Assembly: GCF_014205135.1 (NCBI RefSeq)
Contig: NZ_JACHMY010000001.1
Coordinates: forward strand, 806,001-870,000
Origin: Kribbella italica
GTDB lineage: Bacteria > Actinomycetota > Actinomycetes > Propionibacteriales > Kribbellaceae
DNA length: 64,000 nt
Direction of reading: 5' to 3'
Shown here: piece by piece, positions 17,590 to 27,509 of the stretch
How the letters are laid out: each line of letters begins with the position of its first letter
How positions within the stretch are numbered: the first letter of the stretch is position 1
Notes under the pieces: generated by a model
Told to the model about the DNA's origin: nothing
Database searches by the model: none
Seen by the model: the letters and a program-made list of their open reading frames with translations, nothing else
Position numbers and translations under genes: made by a program

Positions 17590-19347
17590 ATGCAGTGGAA
17601 GCGGATCACCGCTGTCGCGGCGACGGTCATGATGACCGCCGTGGCCTGTGGCACGCCGTCGTCGAACAACGGCGGCGACAACGGAAAAGCGGGCGACGCG
17701 GGCACGGCGCAGGAGAAGGCCACCGACCCGACTCTGAAGGGCCCGGCCCCCGAGGTCGAGGGCGCGAAGAAGGGCGGCACCGCGACGGTGCTGTCCGACG
17801 TCACGCCGAGCACCTTCGACCCGACCAACATCTACTACGTCGACGGCAACCAGATCGGCAAGCTGATGTACCGGGCGCTGACCCAGTACAAGCTGGACGA
17901 CAAGACCGGTAAGCCGGTCCTCGTCCCCGACCTCGCCGAGGACCTGGGCACCAAGTCGGCCGACGGCCTGACCTGGACGTTCAAGCTCAAGCAGGGCATC
18001 AAGTACATGGACGGCTCGCCGGTCAAGGCCGCCGACTACGCGTACGCGATCAAGCGGTCGTTCGCGCACGACCTGTACGACTCCGGCCCGACGTACCAGC
18101 AGCAGTTCTTCAAGGACGGCGAGAAGTACATGGGGCCGTACGCCGACGGCGACAACTACGCCGGCGTCGAGACCCCGGACGAGTCGACCCTGGTCATCCG
18201 CCTGGCGAAGAAGTTCGACGACCTGCCGTTCTACGCGGCGTTCCCGATGTTCACGCCGATCCCGAAGGCCAAGGACACCAAGCAGTCCTACGACCAGAAG
18301 CCGATGACGACCGGTCCGTACATGGTCGAGAGCTACACCGCTGGGACGCAGCTGAAGCTCACCAAGAACCCGAACTGGGACGCCAACTCCGACCCGGTGC
18401 GGCACCAGTACGTCGACAAGTGGGACTTCAAGTTCTCCCAGGACCTGCTCAAGGTGCAGCGCCAGGTGCTGGCCAGCAACGGGGCCGACGCGAACGCGCT
18501 GAACTACAGCAACCTCGACGCCAGCCTGGTGCCCGAGGTCAAGGACCAGAGCCAGATCGTCCGCGGTAACTCGCCCTGCACCATCGTGCTCGGCATGGAC
18601 GTGCGGAAGATCCCGATGGAGGTCCGCAAGCTGGTCGCGCAGGCCTTCCCGTACGCCAGCTGGCGCAAGGTCCGCGGTCTGACCCCGGACAGCGCCATCC
18701 CGGCCTCCACCATCCTGCCGCCGGCCGTCCCGGGCTACGAGAAGTTCGAGCTGCCGGGCCTGACCGGATCCGGTAAGGGCGCCGAGGACCCGGCCGTCGC
18801 GGAGGAGATCAAGGGCAAGCTGAAGGAGCTCGGCAAGGAGAACTTCGAGCTGAGCTACTACTACTCCAACGACGACAAGATCCGTCAGCAGCAGAACCAG
18901 CTGTGGACCCAGGTGTTCACCGCGGCCGGCTTCAAGGTCAAGTCGGTCGGTGTGCCGAAGGCCAAGATCCGCAGCCTGACCAACGACATGAACGCTCCGG
19001 TCAACATCGGTCAGGGCCCCGCGGGCTGGTGCTCGGACTGGCCGCAGGGAACCAGCTGGTTCCCGGTGCTGTTCCGGTCCGACGCGGTCAAGCTGAACAA
19101 CAGCATCGGCATGATCCAGGACAAGGCCCTGGACGCCGAGATCGACCGGGTCGCGGCACTGACCCCGGACGAGCAGCTGAAGGAGTGGTCGAAGGTCGAC
19201 CGCAAGATCCTCGAGGACTTCCTGCCCGCGATCCCGCTGTACTACAGCGCGAGCGCGTTCCCGATCGGCAAGAACCTCGGTCACGTCATCAACGACGTCA
19301 CGCAGGGCATGCCCGAGTTCACCTCGATCTACCTGAAGCAGCCCTGA
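17590..19347 (+). CDS. Peptide-binding lipoprotein (SBP family 5)
   Basis: This is the 585-residue extracellular solute-binding protein of the importer. The signal peptide ends in the lipobox TAVAC with the lipidated Cys at about residue 20, followed by a Gly/Asn/Ser-rich tether. The mature part has the cluster 5 fold (GTATVLSDVTPSTFDPTN; LKQGIKYMDGSPVKAADYAY). ATG 17590 follows AAGGAG. It lies 40 bases after the permease gene; a strong hairpin follows before the next permease. Confidence 0.92.
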   Translation: MQWKRITAVAATVMMTAVACGTPSSNNGGDNGKAGDAGTAQEKATDPTLKGPAPEVEGAKKGGTATVLSDVTPSTFDPTNIYYVDGNQIGKLMYRALTQYKLDDKTGKPVLVPDLAEDLGTKSADGLTWTFKLKQGIKYMDGSPVKAADYAYAIKRSFAHDLYDSGPTYQQQFFKDGEKYMGPYADGDNYAGVETPDESTLVIRLAKKFDDLPFYAAFPMFTPIPKAKDTKQSYDQKPMTTGPYMVESYTAGTQLKLTKNPNWDANSDPVRHQYVDKWDFKFSQDLLKVQRQVLASNGADANALNYSNLDASLVPEVKDQSQIVRGNSPCTIVLGMDVRKIPMEVRKLVAQAFPYASWRKVRGLTPDSAIPASTILPPAVPGYEKFELPGLTGSGKGAEDPAVAEEIKGKLKELGKENFELSYYYSNDDKIRQQQNQLWTQVFTAAGFKVKSVGVPKAKIRSLTNDMNAPVNIGQGPAGWCSDWPQGTSWFPVLFRSDAVKLNNSIGMIQDKALDAEIDRVAALTPDEQLKEWSKVDRKILEDFLPAIPLYYSASAFPIGKNLGHVINDVTQGMPEFTSIYLKQP

Positions 19348-19412
19348 TCCGGTTCGCCGGAACCACAGGTTCCGGTACGCCGGGACAACTAGCAGTCTGA
19401 TCATCTGATGGT

Positions 19413-19448
19413 GGGGTGGTGACCGGACCTCGGTTCGGTCACCACCCC
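19413..19448 (+). terminator. Intra-operon hairpin after the binding-protein gene
   Basis: Perfect 13-bp arms GGGGTGGTGACCG and CGGTCACCACCCC enclose a 10-base loop. A smaller perfect repeat, CCGGAACC-ACA-GGTTCCGG, lies just upstream at 19357-19375. In ABC operons, hairpins in this position usually attenuate downstream expression or protect the binding-protein mRNA. Confidence 0.7.
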
Positions 19449-19470
19449 GATCGGTGAGGAGAAAACCCCC

Positions 19471-20463
19471 GTGCTCTACTTCGTGGCGCGCCGGCTGGTG
19501 AGCGCGCTCAGCGTCGTACTGGTCACGCTTATCGCGACCTTCACGCTGTTCTTCGTCGCCCCGACCGACCCGGCCGCGGCGATCTGCGGTGAGCGCAACT
19601 GCACCCAGGAGCGCTACAACGAGATCAAGGAGAACCTGCACCTCGACAGACCCAAGGTGCAGCAGTTCGCCGAGTACACGGCGGGAATCTTCGCCGGGCG
19701 GACCTTCGAGACCGCCGGTGTCGTGCAGAAGTGCAACGTGCCCTGTCTGGGCTTCTCGTTCAAGAACGACCGCCCGGTGACCCAGATGCTGAAGGAGCGC
19801 ATCCCGGTCACGGTGTCGCTGGTCGCCGGCTACGCCATCCTGGTGCTGACCATCGGTGTGTTCGTCGGCTCGATGGCCGCCAAACGACGCGGCAGCGTGG
19901 GCGACCGGGTGCTGATGACCAGCACGCTGGTGCTCAGCTCGGTGCCGTTCTACATCGTGGCGCTGATGGTCTCGCTCTACCTGACGATCCTCTACCCGAT
20001 CCTGCCGCGCGGTGGCTACACGCCACTGACGGACAATCCGGCCAAGTGGTTCCTCGGCTTCCTGACGCCCTGGCTGGTGATCGGGGTCTACAACTGCACG
20101 CAGTACGCGCGCTACTCGCGGGGCTCGATGGTCGAGACGCTGAGCGAGGACTTCATCCGGACCGCGCGGGCCAAGGGTCTGTCGGACCGGAAGGTGACCT
20201 ACAAGCACGCGCTGCGCTCGGGCCTCATCCCCGTGATCACGATCTTCGGTCTGGACATCGCCGGCAGCCTGGCCGGCGCGATCTTCACCGAGCGCATCTT
20301 CGACCTTCCCGGCCTGGGCAACCTGGTGCTGGAGAGCCTGCAGACCTACGACCTGCCGGTGATCATGGGCACCGTACTGATCGCGTCGGTGATCCTGGTC
20401 GCGATGAACTTCCTGGTCGACGTCGCCTACAGCATCGTCGACCCGCGGGTGAGGCTGTCATGA
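19471..20463 (+). CDS. Peptide ABC transporter permease, DppB/OppB type
   Basis: This 330-residue membrane protein has the N-terminal VARRLVSALSVVLVTLIATF helix, a periplasmic segment with a CGERNC pair and BPD_transp_1 with the ARAKGLSDRKVTYKHALRS EAA loop. The start is GTG 19471 with GAGGAG upstream. The stop overlaps the ATPase start (ATGA). Confidence 0.92.
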   Translation: MLYFVARRLVSALSVVLVTLIATFTLFFVAPTDPAAAICGERNCTQERYNEIKENLHLDRPKVQQFAEYTAGIFAGRTFETAGVVQKCNVPCLGFSFKNDRPVTQMLKERIPVTVSLVAGYAILVLTIGVFVGSMAAKRRGSVGDRVLMTSTLVLSSVPFYIVALMVSLYLTILYPILPRGGYTPLTDNPAKWFLGFLTPWLVIGVYNCTQYARYSRGSMVETLSEDFIRTARAKGLSDRKVTYKHALRSGLIPVITIFGLDIAGSLAGAIFTERIFDLPGLGNLVLESLQTYDLPVIMGTVLIASVILVAMNFLVDVAYSIVDPRVRLS

Positions 20464-21608
20464 GCACACCCACCAACGAGCCCGGGAAGGACAGTAACCC
20501 GATGAGCGAGCACGCAGCCGACGCCGGCCGCGGACCGTCGATCGCGACCCGCGAGCGCCGGGCCGGATCGCTCAGCCCGAGCGGCGAGACGCCGTACCTC
20601 GAGGTCACCGATCTGACGGTCAAGTTCCCGACCGCCGACGGCCTGGTCAGCGCGGTGAACGGCCTGTCGTACGCCGTACCGCTGGGCCGGACGCTGGCGA
20701 TCGTCGGCGAGTCCGGGTCGGGCAAGTCGGTCTCCAGCATGGCCGTGATGGGCCTGCACGACCGCAAGCGGACCCGGATCACCGGCTCGATCAAGCTCGG
20801 CGGCGACGAGATCGTCGGCCTGCCCGAGAGCGACCTGATGAAGGTCCGCGGCGACGCCGTCTCGATGGTGTTCCAGGACCCGCAGTCGTCGCTGCACCCG
20901 CTCTACACGGTCGGCAACCAGATCTCCGAGGCGTACCTGGTGCACCACAAGGTGTCCAAGGACGTCGCCAAGAAGCGCGCCCTGGAGATGCTCGACCTGG
21001 TCGGCATCCCGAACCCGGTCCGCCGGTTCAAGCAGTACCCGCACGAGTTCTCCGGCGGTATGCGGCAGCGCGCGATGATCGCGATGGGCTTGGTCAACGA
21101 CCCGAAGCTGGTGATCGCCGACGAGCCGACCACCGCGCTCGACGTCACCGTCCAGGCGCAGATCCTGGACCTGCTGAACAACCTGCAGAAGGAGTTCGGC
21201 TCGGCGATCGTGCTGATCACGCACGACCTCGGCGTGGTGGCCGAGATGGCCGACGACGTCCTGGTCATGTACGCCGGCCGCTGCGTCGAGTACGGCACCG
21301 CCGCCGACGTCCTGGCCCAGCCGCGGATGCCCTACACCTGGGGCCTGCTGGAGTCGATCCCGACGGTGTCGGCGGCCAGCGAGCGGCTGCGCCCGATCAA
21401 GGGTCTGCCGCCGAGCCTGCTGAACCTGCCCAGTGGCTGCTCGTTCAACCCCCGCTGCCCCTACAAGGAGCGGGTCAAGGGCGAGCGCTGCACCACCGAC
21501 CTGCCCGAGCTGCTGCCGGTCGACGGCGCCGGTGCCCACACGTCCCGTTGCCACCTGCACGACAAGGCCTCGATCTACGAGGCCGAGGTCGCACCGAGAC
21601 TGGGCTGA
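20460..21608 (+). CDS. Peptide ABC transporter ATP-binding protein, DppD/OppD type
   Basis: This 382-residue ATPase has Walker A GESGSGKS, signature [12 protein letters not shown], Walker [13 protein letters not shown] and the C-terminal oligopeptide-transporter domain with a Cys cluster ([20 protein letters not shown]). In related DppD/OppD proteins this cluster binds an iron-sulfur centre. It starts at ATG 20460, translationally coupled to the permease. Confidence 0.93.
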   Translation: MSTPTNEPGKDSNPMSEHAADAGRGPSIATRERRAGSLSPSGETPYLEVTDLTVKFPTADGLVSAVNGLSYAVPLGRTLAIVGESGSGKSVSSMAVMGLHDRKRTRITGSIKLGGDEIVGLPESDLMKVRGDAVSMVFQDPQSSLHPLYTVGNQISEAYLVHHKVSKDVAKKRALEMLDLVGIPNPVRRFKQYPHEFSGGMRQRAMIAMGLVNDPKLVIADEPTTALDVTVQAQILDLLNNLQKEFGSAIVLITHDLGVVAEMADDVLVMYAGRCVEYGTAADVLAQPRMPYTWGLLESIPTVSAASERLRPIKGLPPSLLNLPSGCSFNPRCPYKERVKGERCTTDLPELLPVDGAGAHTSRCHLHDKASIYEAEVAPRLG

Positions 21609-21616
21609 GGAGAGAG

Positions 21617-22672
<1,056 letters not shown>

Positions 22673-22682
22673 GTACGCCGAC

Positions 22683-22719
22683 CTCGGCCCCGCCCTGCTG
22701 CACGCAGGCCGGGGCCGAG
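22683..22719. terminator. Terminator after the peptide ABC operon
   Basis: Perfect 10-bp arms CTCGGCCCCG and CGGGGCCGAG, with additional CCTG/CAGG pairing in the loop, lie 10 bases past the DppF stop. The convergent clamp gene ends at 22747, so it may act on both strands. Confidence 0.8.
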
Positions 22720-22746
22720 TCATGTCTTCCCCGCCGTCGCCGGTCG

Positions 22747-23895
22747 TCAGGCCTGGGGGAGTAGCCGCGGTGTGATGACGTGCAGGTAGTTCGGCTCGCT
22801 CGTGAGCACCGCGGGCTGACGGCCGCCCGTGTACGACATGGTCAGCCGATCACCGGTGAACGAGTTGATCGCGTCCAGCAGCAGCCGGCCGGTGAACGCC
22901 ACCGTCAGCGGATCACCCGAGCCGGTGATCGCAAGCGTCTCGGCACCGGACGCGTCGTCACCCGATCCGGCGTACACGCGGACCGAGCTTGCGCCGTACT
23001 CGAGCCAGATCGGTGTCATCCCGTCCGCGACGATGCTCAGCCGCTTCGCCACGTCGCGCAAGGCCGCTCGGTCGACGGTCGCGCTGATCGGGGTGTCGGC
23101 GGGGACGATCCGCCGGTACGGAAGGTACGGGCCGCTGAGCGTGCGCACCCAGGCGGACCGGTCGTTGTTGCGCAGCAGCAAGGTCTCGTCGGCCAGCGAC
23201 AGCAGCACCTGCCCGCCGTCGGCGGCGAACGCGCGCGACAGGTCACCGAGCGCCTTCGCGGGCACCAGTACGTCGAACGCCGCCACCGTCTCAGTCAGGC
23301 GGACTTGAGCGATTCCCAGCCGGTACCGATCGGTGCTCGCCAGCTCCACGGTGTCGCCGGAGAAGCTGAGATTGATCCCGGCCAGCGCAGGCACCACATC
23401 GTCCCGGGCAGCAGAAACCCCCACCTGCCCCACCGCGACGGCGAACTCACCAGCATCCACCGCTGAACGGGGGGAGGGTGAGGAGGCAGCGTCGCCCCCG
23501 CCTTCGCTTCGCTCGGCTACGAGCGGTGCCTGGCTCCGCTCGGCGGTGTTCGTCGGGTAGTCGGCCACCGGTAGCAACGGCAGCGAGTAGACAGCATCTC
23601 CGCTGCGCACGACGAAGCGGTTGTCGGCGGCGGTCAGTTCCACCGGGCCGGGTGGTAGGAGTTTGGTGATCTCCGCGAGCATCCGGCCCGGGACCAAGCA
23701 GGTGCCCTCGGCATCGACCTGGCAGTCCAGCCTGACCTGAGCGGTCATCGCGTGATCGGTCCCGGCAACGGTCGTGCTGGAGCCGGCCGTGAACAACAAG
23801 CCGAGCAGTACCGGCGTACTGGTGCGGTGGGGGAGTCCGCCGGCGACCCAGCCGACGCGGGCGGCCAACTCCTGCTGGTCTGCTACGAGCTTCAC
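22747..23895 (-). CDS. DNA polymerase III beta clamp-like protein (DnaN paralogue)
   Basis: This 382-residue protein has three consecutive clamp-like domains: an N-terminal VADQQELAARVGWVAGGLP start, a VPGRMLAEITKLLP helix, a middle domain VGVSAARDDVVPALAGI and the C-terminal TMSYTGGRQPAVL..LHVITPRLLPQ. It is not flanked by dnaA, recF or gyrB and follows ltrA, so it is probably a second clamp rather than the replicative one. About 20 extra residues (ERSQAPLVAERSEGGGDAAS, roughly 118-145) separate domains 1 and 2. The start is GTG 23895. If it is the only clamp gene it would be essential; the rest of the genome decides. Confidence 0.85.
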   Translation of the reverse strand: MKLVADQQELAARVGWVAGGLPHRTSTPVLLGLLFTAGSSTTVAGTDHAMTAQVRLDCQVDAEGTCLVPGRMLAEITKLLPPGPVELTAADNRFVVRSGDAVYSLPLLPVADYPTNTAERSQAPLVAERSEGGGDAASSPSPRSAVDAGEFAVAVGQVGVSAARDDVVPALAGINLSFSGDTVELASTDRYRLGIAQVRLTETVAAFDVLVPAKALGDLSRAFAADGGQVLLSLADETLLLRNNDRSAWVRTLSGPYLPYRRIVPADTPISATVDRAALRDVAKRLSIVADGMTPIWLEYGASSVRVYAGSGDDASGAETLAITGSGDPLTVAFTGRLLLDAINSFTGDRLTMSYTGGRQPAVLTSEPNYLHVITPRLLPQA

Positions 23896-23937
23896 GCGCC
23901 GCAGCCTAGGAGCGGCCGCGGCGCGGGAAACCTTCAG

Positions 23938-25161
23938 CTAGCTCGAATGTCCGTGCCGGAGCTCGTCCCGCTCCTGTGCGAACCGCACCGACTCGAACGC
24001 GACCAGCCCGGCCAGCAGCACCGCCAGTCCGCCGACCTGCCCGAGCGCCGGGACCTTGGCCAGGGCGAACACCGCGACGACGCAGAGCGCGGCCGTGATC
24101 AGCCGGCTCCATCCGATCGTGTGCGTCGTCCGGTACTTGAACCCGACATGGCCGAGCAGGTAGAACACGACGCCGAAGAACAGCGCGTACAGCCCGATCC
24201 CCTTCAGCGGGTCGTCGAGGTGGTGGTGCTCGGTGTCGCCGACGTACTCGAGGACCTTCTTCAGTCCGAGCGCGAGCAGCACGATGCCGGCCACCATCGG
24301 GAAGTGCAGGAACGTGTACGCGTCCCGGGCCAGCTTCGGCCGGGTCTCGTGCGGTTCGGCCGCGAGCGCCTGCTCGCCGTAGTGCACGGTCGCGTCGAAG
24401 TAGATCCACCACAGGGCCGCCGAGACCGCCAGCCCGAGCAGCGACGCGATGATGATCGGCCAGGAGATCGGCAGGTCGGTGACGCCGACGCCGATCGCGA
24501 CGATCGACTCGCCCAGCGCGATGATCACGATCAGCCCGTGCCGCTCGGCGAAGTGACCGGCCGAGCGCAGCCGCCAGCCGCGTGCGTCGATCAGGTAGGT
24601 GCCGCCGTAGTCCGCGGCCAGCGCGGCGGCCCACAGCAGCGTCTGGGTGCGGCCGTCGAACTGCGACGCAACCAGCAGCAACGCCGTACCGGCCAGCATC
24701 GCCGGCGCGAAGCGGACGAGCGTACGGCGCAGGGTCTTGTCGCCGTCCGCGATCACCCAGAACAGCACCAGGTGCAGCGCCCGGAACAGGAAGTACGCGA
24801 TCGCGATCACGACCGGCCCCGGCAGCCCGCCCGGCAGGTCGTGGAACGCCTCCGGGATGGCCAGCGCGATCAGGAACATCGCTCCCATCGCCAGCAGCAT
24901 CACCGTCCGGACCGAGCCTTCGTCGGCCTTGACCAGGTTGCAGAGCCAGGAGAAGCCGATCCAGCTCCACCACAGCAGCCCGATCAGCAGCAGCCCGCGG
25001 ACCGCGCCGCCCCAGGTCAGGTCGTGCGCCATCAACGCGGTGATCTGGGTCAGCGCGAAGACGAACACCAGGTCGAAGAAGAGCTCCAGCGTGGTGACCG
25101 TCTGGTCCTCGGAGGTGGCCTGCGCCTTGATCGGCGGCCGTCGTGTGCTCATGGCCGACAT
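23938..25161 (-). CDS. Low temperature requirement protein A (LtrA) family membrane protein
   Basis: This 407-residue protein has about twelve predicted helices. It starts with the family signature TTLELFFDLVFVFALTQ and has HGLIVIIALGESIVAIGVG in the middle. The biochemical role of the family is unknown. ATG 25161 is fixed by GGAGG five bases upstream. The clamp gene follows 42 bases downstream on the same strand and may be co-transcribed. Confidence 0.9.
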   Translation of the reverse strand: MSAMSTRRPPIKAQATSEDQTVTTLELFFDLVFVFALTQITALMAHDLTWGGAVRGLLLIGLLWWSWIGFSWLCNLVKADEGSVRTVMLLAMGAMFLIALAIPEAFHDLPGGLPGPVVIAIAYFLFRALHLVLFWVIADGDKTLRRTLVRFAPAMLAGTALLLVASQFDGRTQTLLWAAALAADYGGTYLIDARGWRLRSAGHFAERHGLIVIIALGESIVAIGVGVTDLPISWPIIIASLLGLAVSAALWWIYFDATVHYGEQALAAEPHETRPKLARDAYTFLHFPMVAGIVLLALGLKKVLEYVGDTEHHHLDDPLKGIGLYALFFGVVFYLLGHVGFKYRTTHTIGWSRLITAALCVVAVFALAKVPALGQVGGLAVLLAGLVAFESVRFAQERDELRHGHSS

Positions 25162-25202
25162 TGTGCCTCCGAAGGCGCTCGACGGCGGTACGGCGTACAG
25201 AG

Positions 25203-25242
25203 AACGGACCGCGACTCCCGGGCGGGGGAGTCGCGGTCCGTT
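25203..25242. terminator. Strong terminator at the end of the sugar ABC operon
   Basis: Perfect 17-bp arms AACGGACCGCGACTCCC and GGGAGTCGCGGTCCGTT enclose a 6-base loop. It lies 70 bases past the stop of the sugar permease and just upstream of ltrA, which it insulates. Confidence 0.85.
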
Positions 25243-25311
25243 GGTGGTACGGCGGGCTGCTGCCGATGCAGGGGTCAGGCAGCAACCCACCTGCCTAGAA
25301 AAATCGCACAG

Positions 25312-26610
25312 TCAGGCTCGGCCGTGGGCCTGGCGGCTGCGGCGGCTGAGCGAGTCGATCGTCACGGCGACCAGGAGTACGCCGGCCGTGACCATGTAGC
25401 GGACGCTGGAGTCCAGGCTGAGCAGCGCCAGGCCGTTGGAGATCGACATGATCACCAGCGCGCCGAGCAGTGCCGAGTACGCCGAACCGCGGCCGCCGAA
25501 CAGGCTGGTCCCGCCGATGACGGCGGCGGCGATCGCGTTCAGGTTCGTGTCGGCGCCACCGCTGCTCTGGTTCACCGCGACCAGCCGGGCCGCGGCGAGC
25601 AGCCCGCCGACGGCGGCGAAGGTCGAGCAGGCGGCGAACACCGACAGGTAGATGAACCGGACGTTGATGCCGGCCCGGCGAGCGGCCTCGACGTTGCCGC
25701 CGACCGCCATCACCGAGCGGCCCCAGCGGGTCCGGCGGATCGCGAAGTCCGTCGCCACCACCAGGACGAGGAACAGCACGAACATCGACGAGACGCCGCG
25801 GTCGCCGTTCAGCACCAGGACCGGTACGAGCAGCACCAGGGCGAGCGCGCCGGCCTTGATCGCGATCATCGACGTCGGTGCGGCCGACAGCCCGGCCGCG
25901 GCGCGGGCGCCTCTACCGCGCAGCCGGGTCAGCACGTACACGGCGACGACGACCGCGATCAGCCCGTAGGCCAGCGCGGGCGACAGGAAGCTGCGGGTCG
26001 CGAACCCGACGAGCGCGGAGTCGAAGGGCAGGTTGAGCGAACCCTCCTTGCCCAGGACCAGCAGCTGCAGACCGAGGAAACCGAGCAGGCCGGCCAGCGT
26101 GATGACGAAGCTGGGCACCCCGAACCGGTTGTAGAGCGCGGCGTAGAACAACCCGATCACCAGACCGAGCCCCGCACCGGCGACCAGCGAGAGCACCAGC
26201 GGCCAGCCCTCGTTGACGAAGGTGACACCCAGTACGGCGGCCGCCAGGCCGCTGACCGAACCGACCGACAGGTCGATCTCGCCGAGCAGCAGGACCAGCA
26301 CGATGCCGATCGCGATCACGCCGACCGACGTGGTCTGCAGGGTCAGGTTGACCAGGTTGCGGCTGGACAGGAAGTTGCTGTTGGAGATCTGGAACACCGC
26401 CCAGATGATCACCAGGCCGACCACGACCGGGACCGAGCCGAGATCACCGGTCCGCAGCCGCGCCGTGAAGGCGGAGACCGCGCCGCCGAGGCCGTGGCTG
26501 GCGATCAGCCGCTCGTCCTGCAGGTCGGCCGGGAGCGCGGCGCCACCGTTCGTTGCCTCGGGCACCGTGTCCTGCACGGCCGCCTTGGAACCGTCGACCG
26601 GGGTGGTCAT
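25312..26610 (-). CDS. Sugar ABC transporter permease (XylH/RbsC type)
   Basis: This 432-residue permease has an N-terminal cytoplasmic extension of about 60 residues and then the BPD_transp_2 fold with many helices. Landmarks are GEIDLSVGSVSGLAAA, YNRFGVPSFVITLAG, VGGNVEAARRAGI and AAAVIGGTSLFGGRGS. ATG 26610 overlaps the ATPase stop (ATGA). With its partners it forms a D-xylose/ribose-like uptake system; the exact sugar is inferred only by resemblance to XylFGH. Confidence 0.9.
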   Translation of the reverse strand: MTTPVDGSKAAVQDTVPEATNGGAALPADLQDERLIASHGLGGAVSAFTARLRTGDLGSVPVVVGLVIIWAVFQISNSNFLSSRNLVNLTLQTTSVGVIAIGIVLVLLLGEIDLSVGSVSGLAAAVLGVTFVNEGWPLVLSLVAGAGLGLVIGLFYAALYNRFGVPSFVITLAGLLGFLGLQLLVLGKEGSLNLPFDSALVGFATRSFLSPALAYGLIAVVVAVYVLTRLRGRGARAAAGLSAAPTSMIAIKAGALALVLLVPVLVLNGDRGVSSMFVLFLVLVVATDFAIRRTRWGRSVMAVGGNVEAARRAGINVRFIYLSVFAACSTFAAVGGLLAAARLVAVNQSSGGADTNLNAIAAAVIGGTSLFGGRGSAYSALLGALVIMSISNGLALLSLDSSVRYMVTAGVLLVAVTIDSLSRRSRQAHGRA

Positions 26611-27416
26611 GATGCCGTACCTTCCTGCTGCGTCCGGCGCGCCGCGCGCTCGGAGACCGCGTTGTCCGTCGCGCCGGTGATGGCGGCGATGATGTCCTGG
26701 GTCTTGGTCTCGGCGACCGTGAAGACGCCGTTGTTGCGGCCGAGCCGCAGGACGGCGACCCGGTCGGCCACCGCCATCACGTCGGCCATGTTGTGACTGA
26801 TCAGGATGACCGCGAGGCCGCGTTCGCGCAGCCGCTCGACCAGGTTCAGCACCTCGGCGGTCTGGGCCACGCCGAGCGCCGCGGTCGGCTCGTCCAGCAT
26901 CACGACCTTGGGCTGGCCGAGCAGGCTGCGGGCGATCGCGACGGTCTGCCGCTGGCCGCCGGACAGGCTGGCCACCGGGATCCGGACGCTGGGGATCTTC
27001 GCGGACAGCTGGCGGAGCAGCTCCCAGGAGGAGCGTTCCATCTCGACCTCGTCGAGCACCTTGCCCTTGCGCAGCTCGCGACCGAGGTACAGGTTCGCGA
27101 CCACGTCGAGGTTGTCGCACAGGGCCAGGTCCTGGAAGACGGTGGCGATGCCGAGCTGCTGCGCCTCGGCAGGGCTGCCGACCCGTACCTCCTGCCCGTC
27201 GAACACCATCGTGCCGTCGTCGGCGGTGTAGACGCCGGCGATGGTCTTGACCAGCGTCGACTTGCCGGCGCCGTTGTCGCCGACCAGGGCGAGCACCTCG
27301 CCGGCCCGGACGTCCAGCTCGATGTTCTTCAAGGCCTGGACCGCGCCGAAGCGCTTGGAGACGCCCCGTAGCGCCAGCACGGTGCCGGTGGCGACGGGGG
27401 TGGGTGTGACAGTCAT
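26607..27416 (-). CDS. Sugar ABC transporter ATP-binding protein, single domain
   Basis: This 269-residue ATPase has Walker A GDNGAGKSTL, signature LSGGQRQTVAIAR and Walker B VVMLDEPTAALG. It holds one nucleotide-binding domain, whereas XylG/RbsA proteins usually have two fused; a homodimer would complete the transporter. It precedes the permease with a 4-base overlap and follows the binding-protein gene after a hairpin. Confidence 0.9.
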   Translation of the reverse strand: MTVTPTPVATGTVLALRGVSKRFGAVQALKNIELDVRAGEVLALVGDNGAGKSTLVKTIAGVYTADDGTMVFDGQEVRVGSPAEAQQLGIATVFQDLALCDNLDVVANLYLGRELRKGKVLDEVEMERSSWELLRQLSAKIPSVRIPVASLSGGQRQTVAIARSLLGQPKVVMLDEPTAALGVAQTAEVLNLVERLRERGLAVILISHNMADVMAVADRVAVLRLGRNNGVFTVAETKTQDIIAAITGATDNAVSERAARRTQQEGTAS

Positions 27417-27450
27417 CGATTCAGCTCCTGAGAGGTTCGTTCACGGCCGT

Positions 27451-27502
27451 CACCCCGGTGGCGCCCCCGGCCTCCTCAGAGCCGGGGGTGCCAACCGGGG
27501 TG
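27451..27502 (-). terminator. Intra-operon hairpin after the sugar-binding protein gene
   Basis: Long arms (27451-27471 and 27481-27502) contain CACCCCGGT/ACCGGGGTG and CCCCCGGC/GCCGGGGG with small internal mismatches around a 9-base loop. The position, right after the binding-protein stop, mirrors that in the peptide operon (19413-19448). Confidence 0.7.
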
Positions 27503-27509
27503 GGCTGCC

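Noticed and set aside
17473..20208. 911-codon leftward open frame across the peptide ABC genes
   Set aside because: It is antisense to genes with lipobox, permease motifs and good ribosome sites; its composition (Arg/His/Gln/Val repeats) is that of a shadow frame.
23752..26796. 1014-codon rightward open frame antisense to the clamp, ltrA and sugar permease genes
   Set aside because: It is extremely rich in Arg, Gln, Asp and His, has no family landmarks and is the mirror of three well-supported genes; such frames arise from third-position GC bias.
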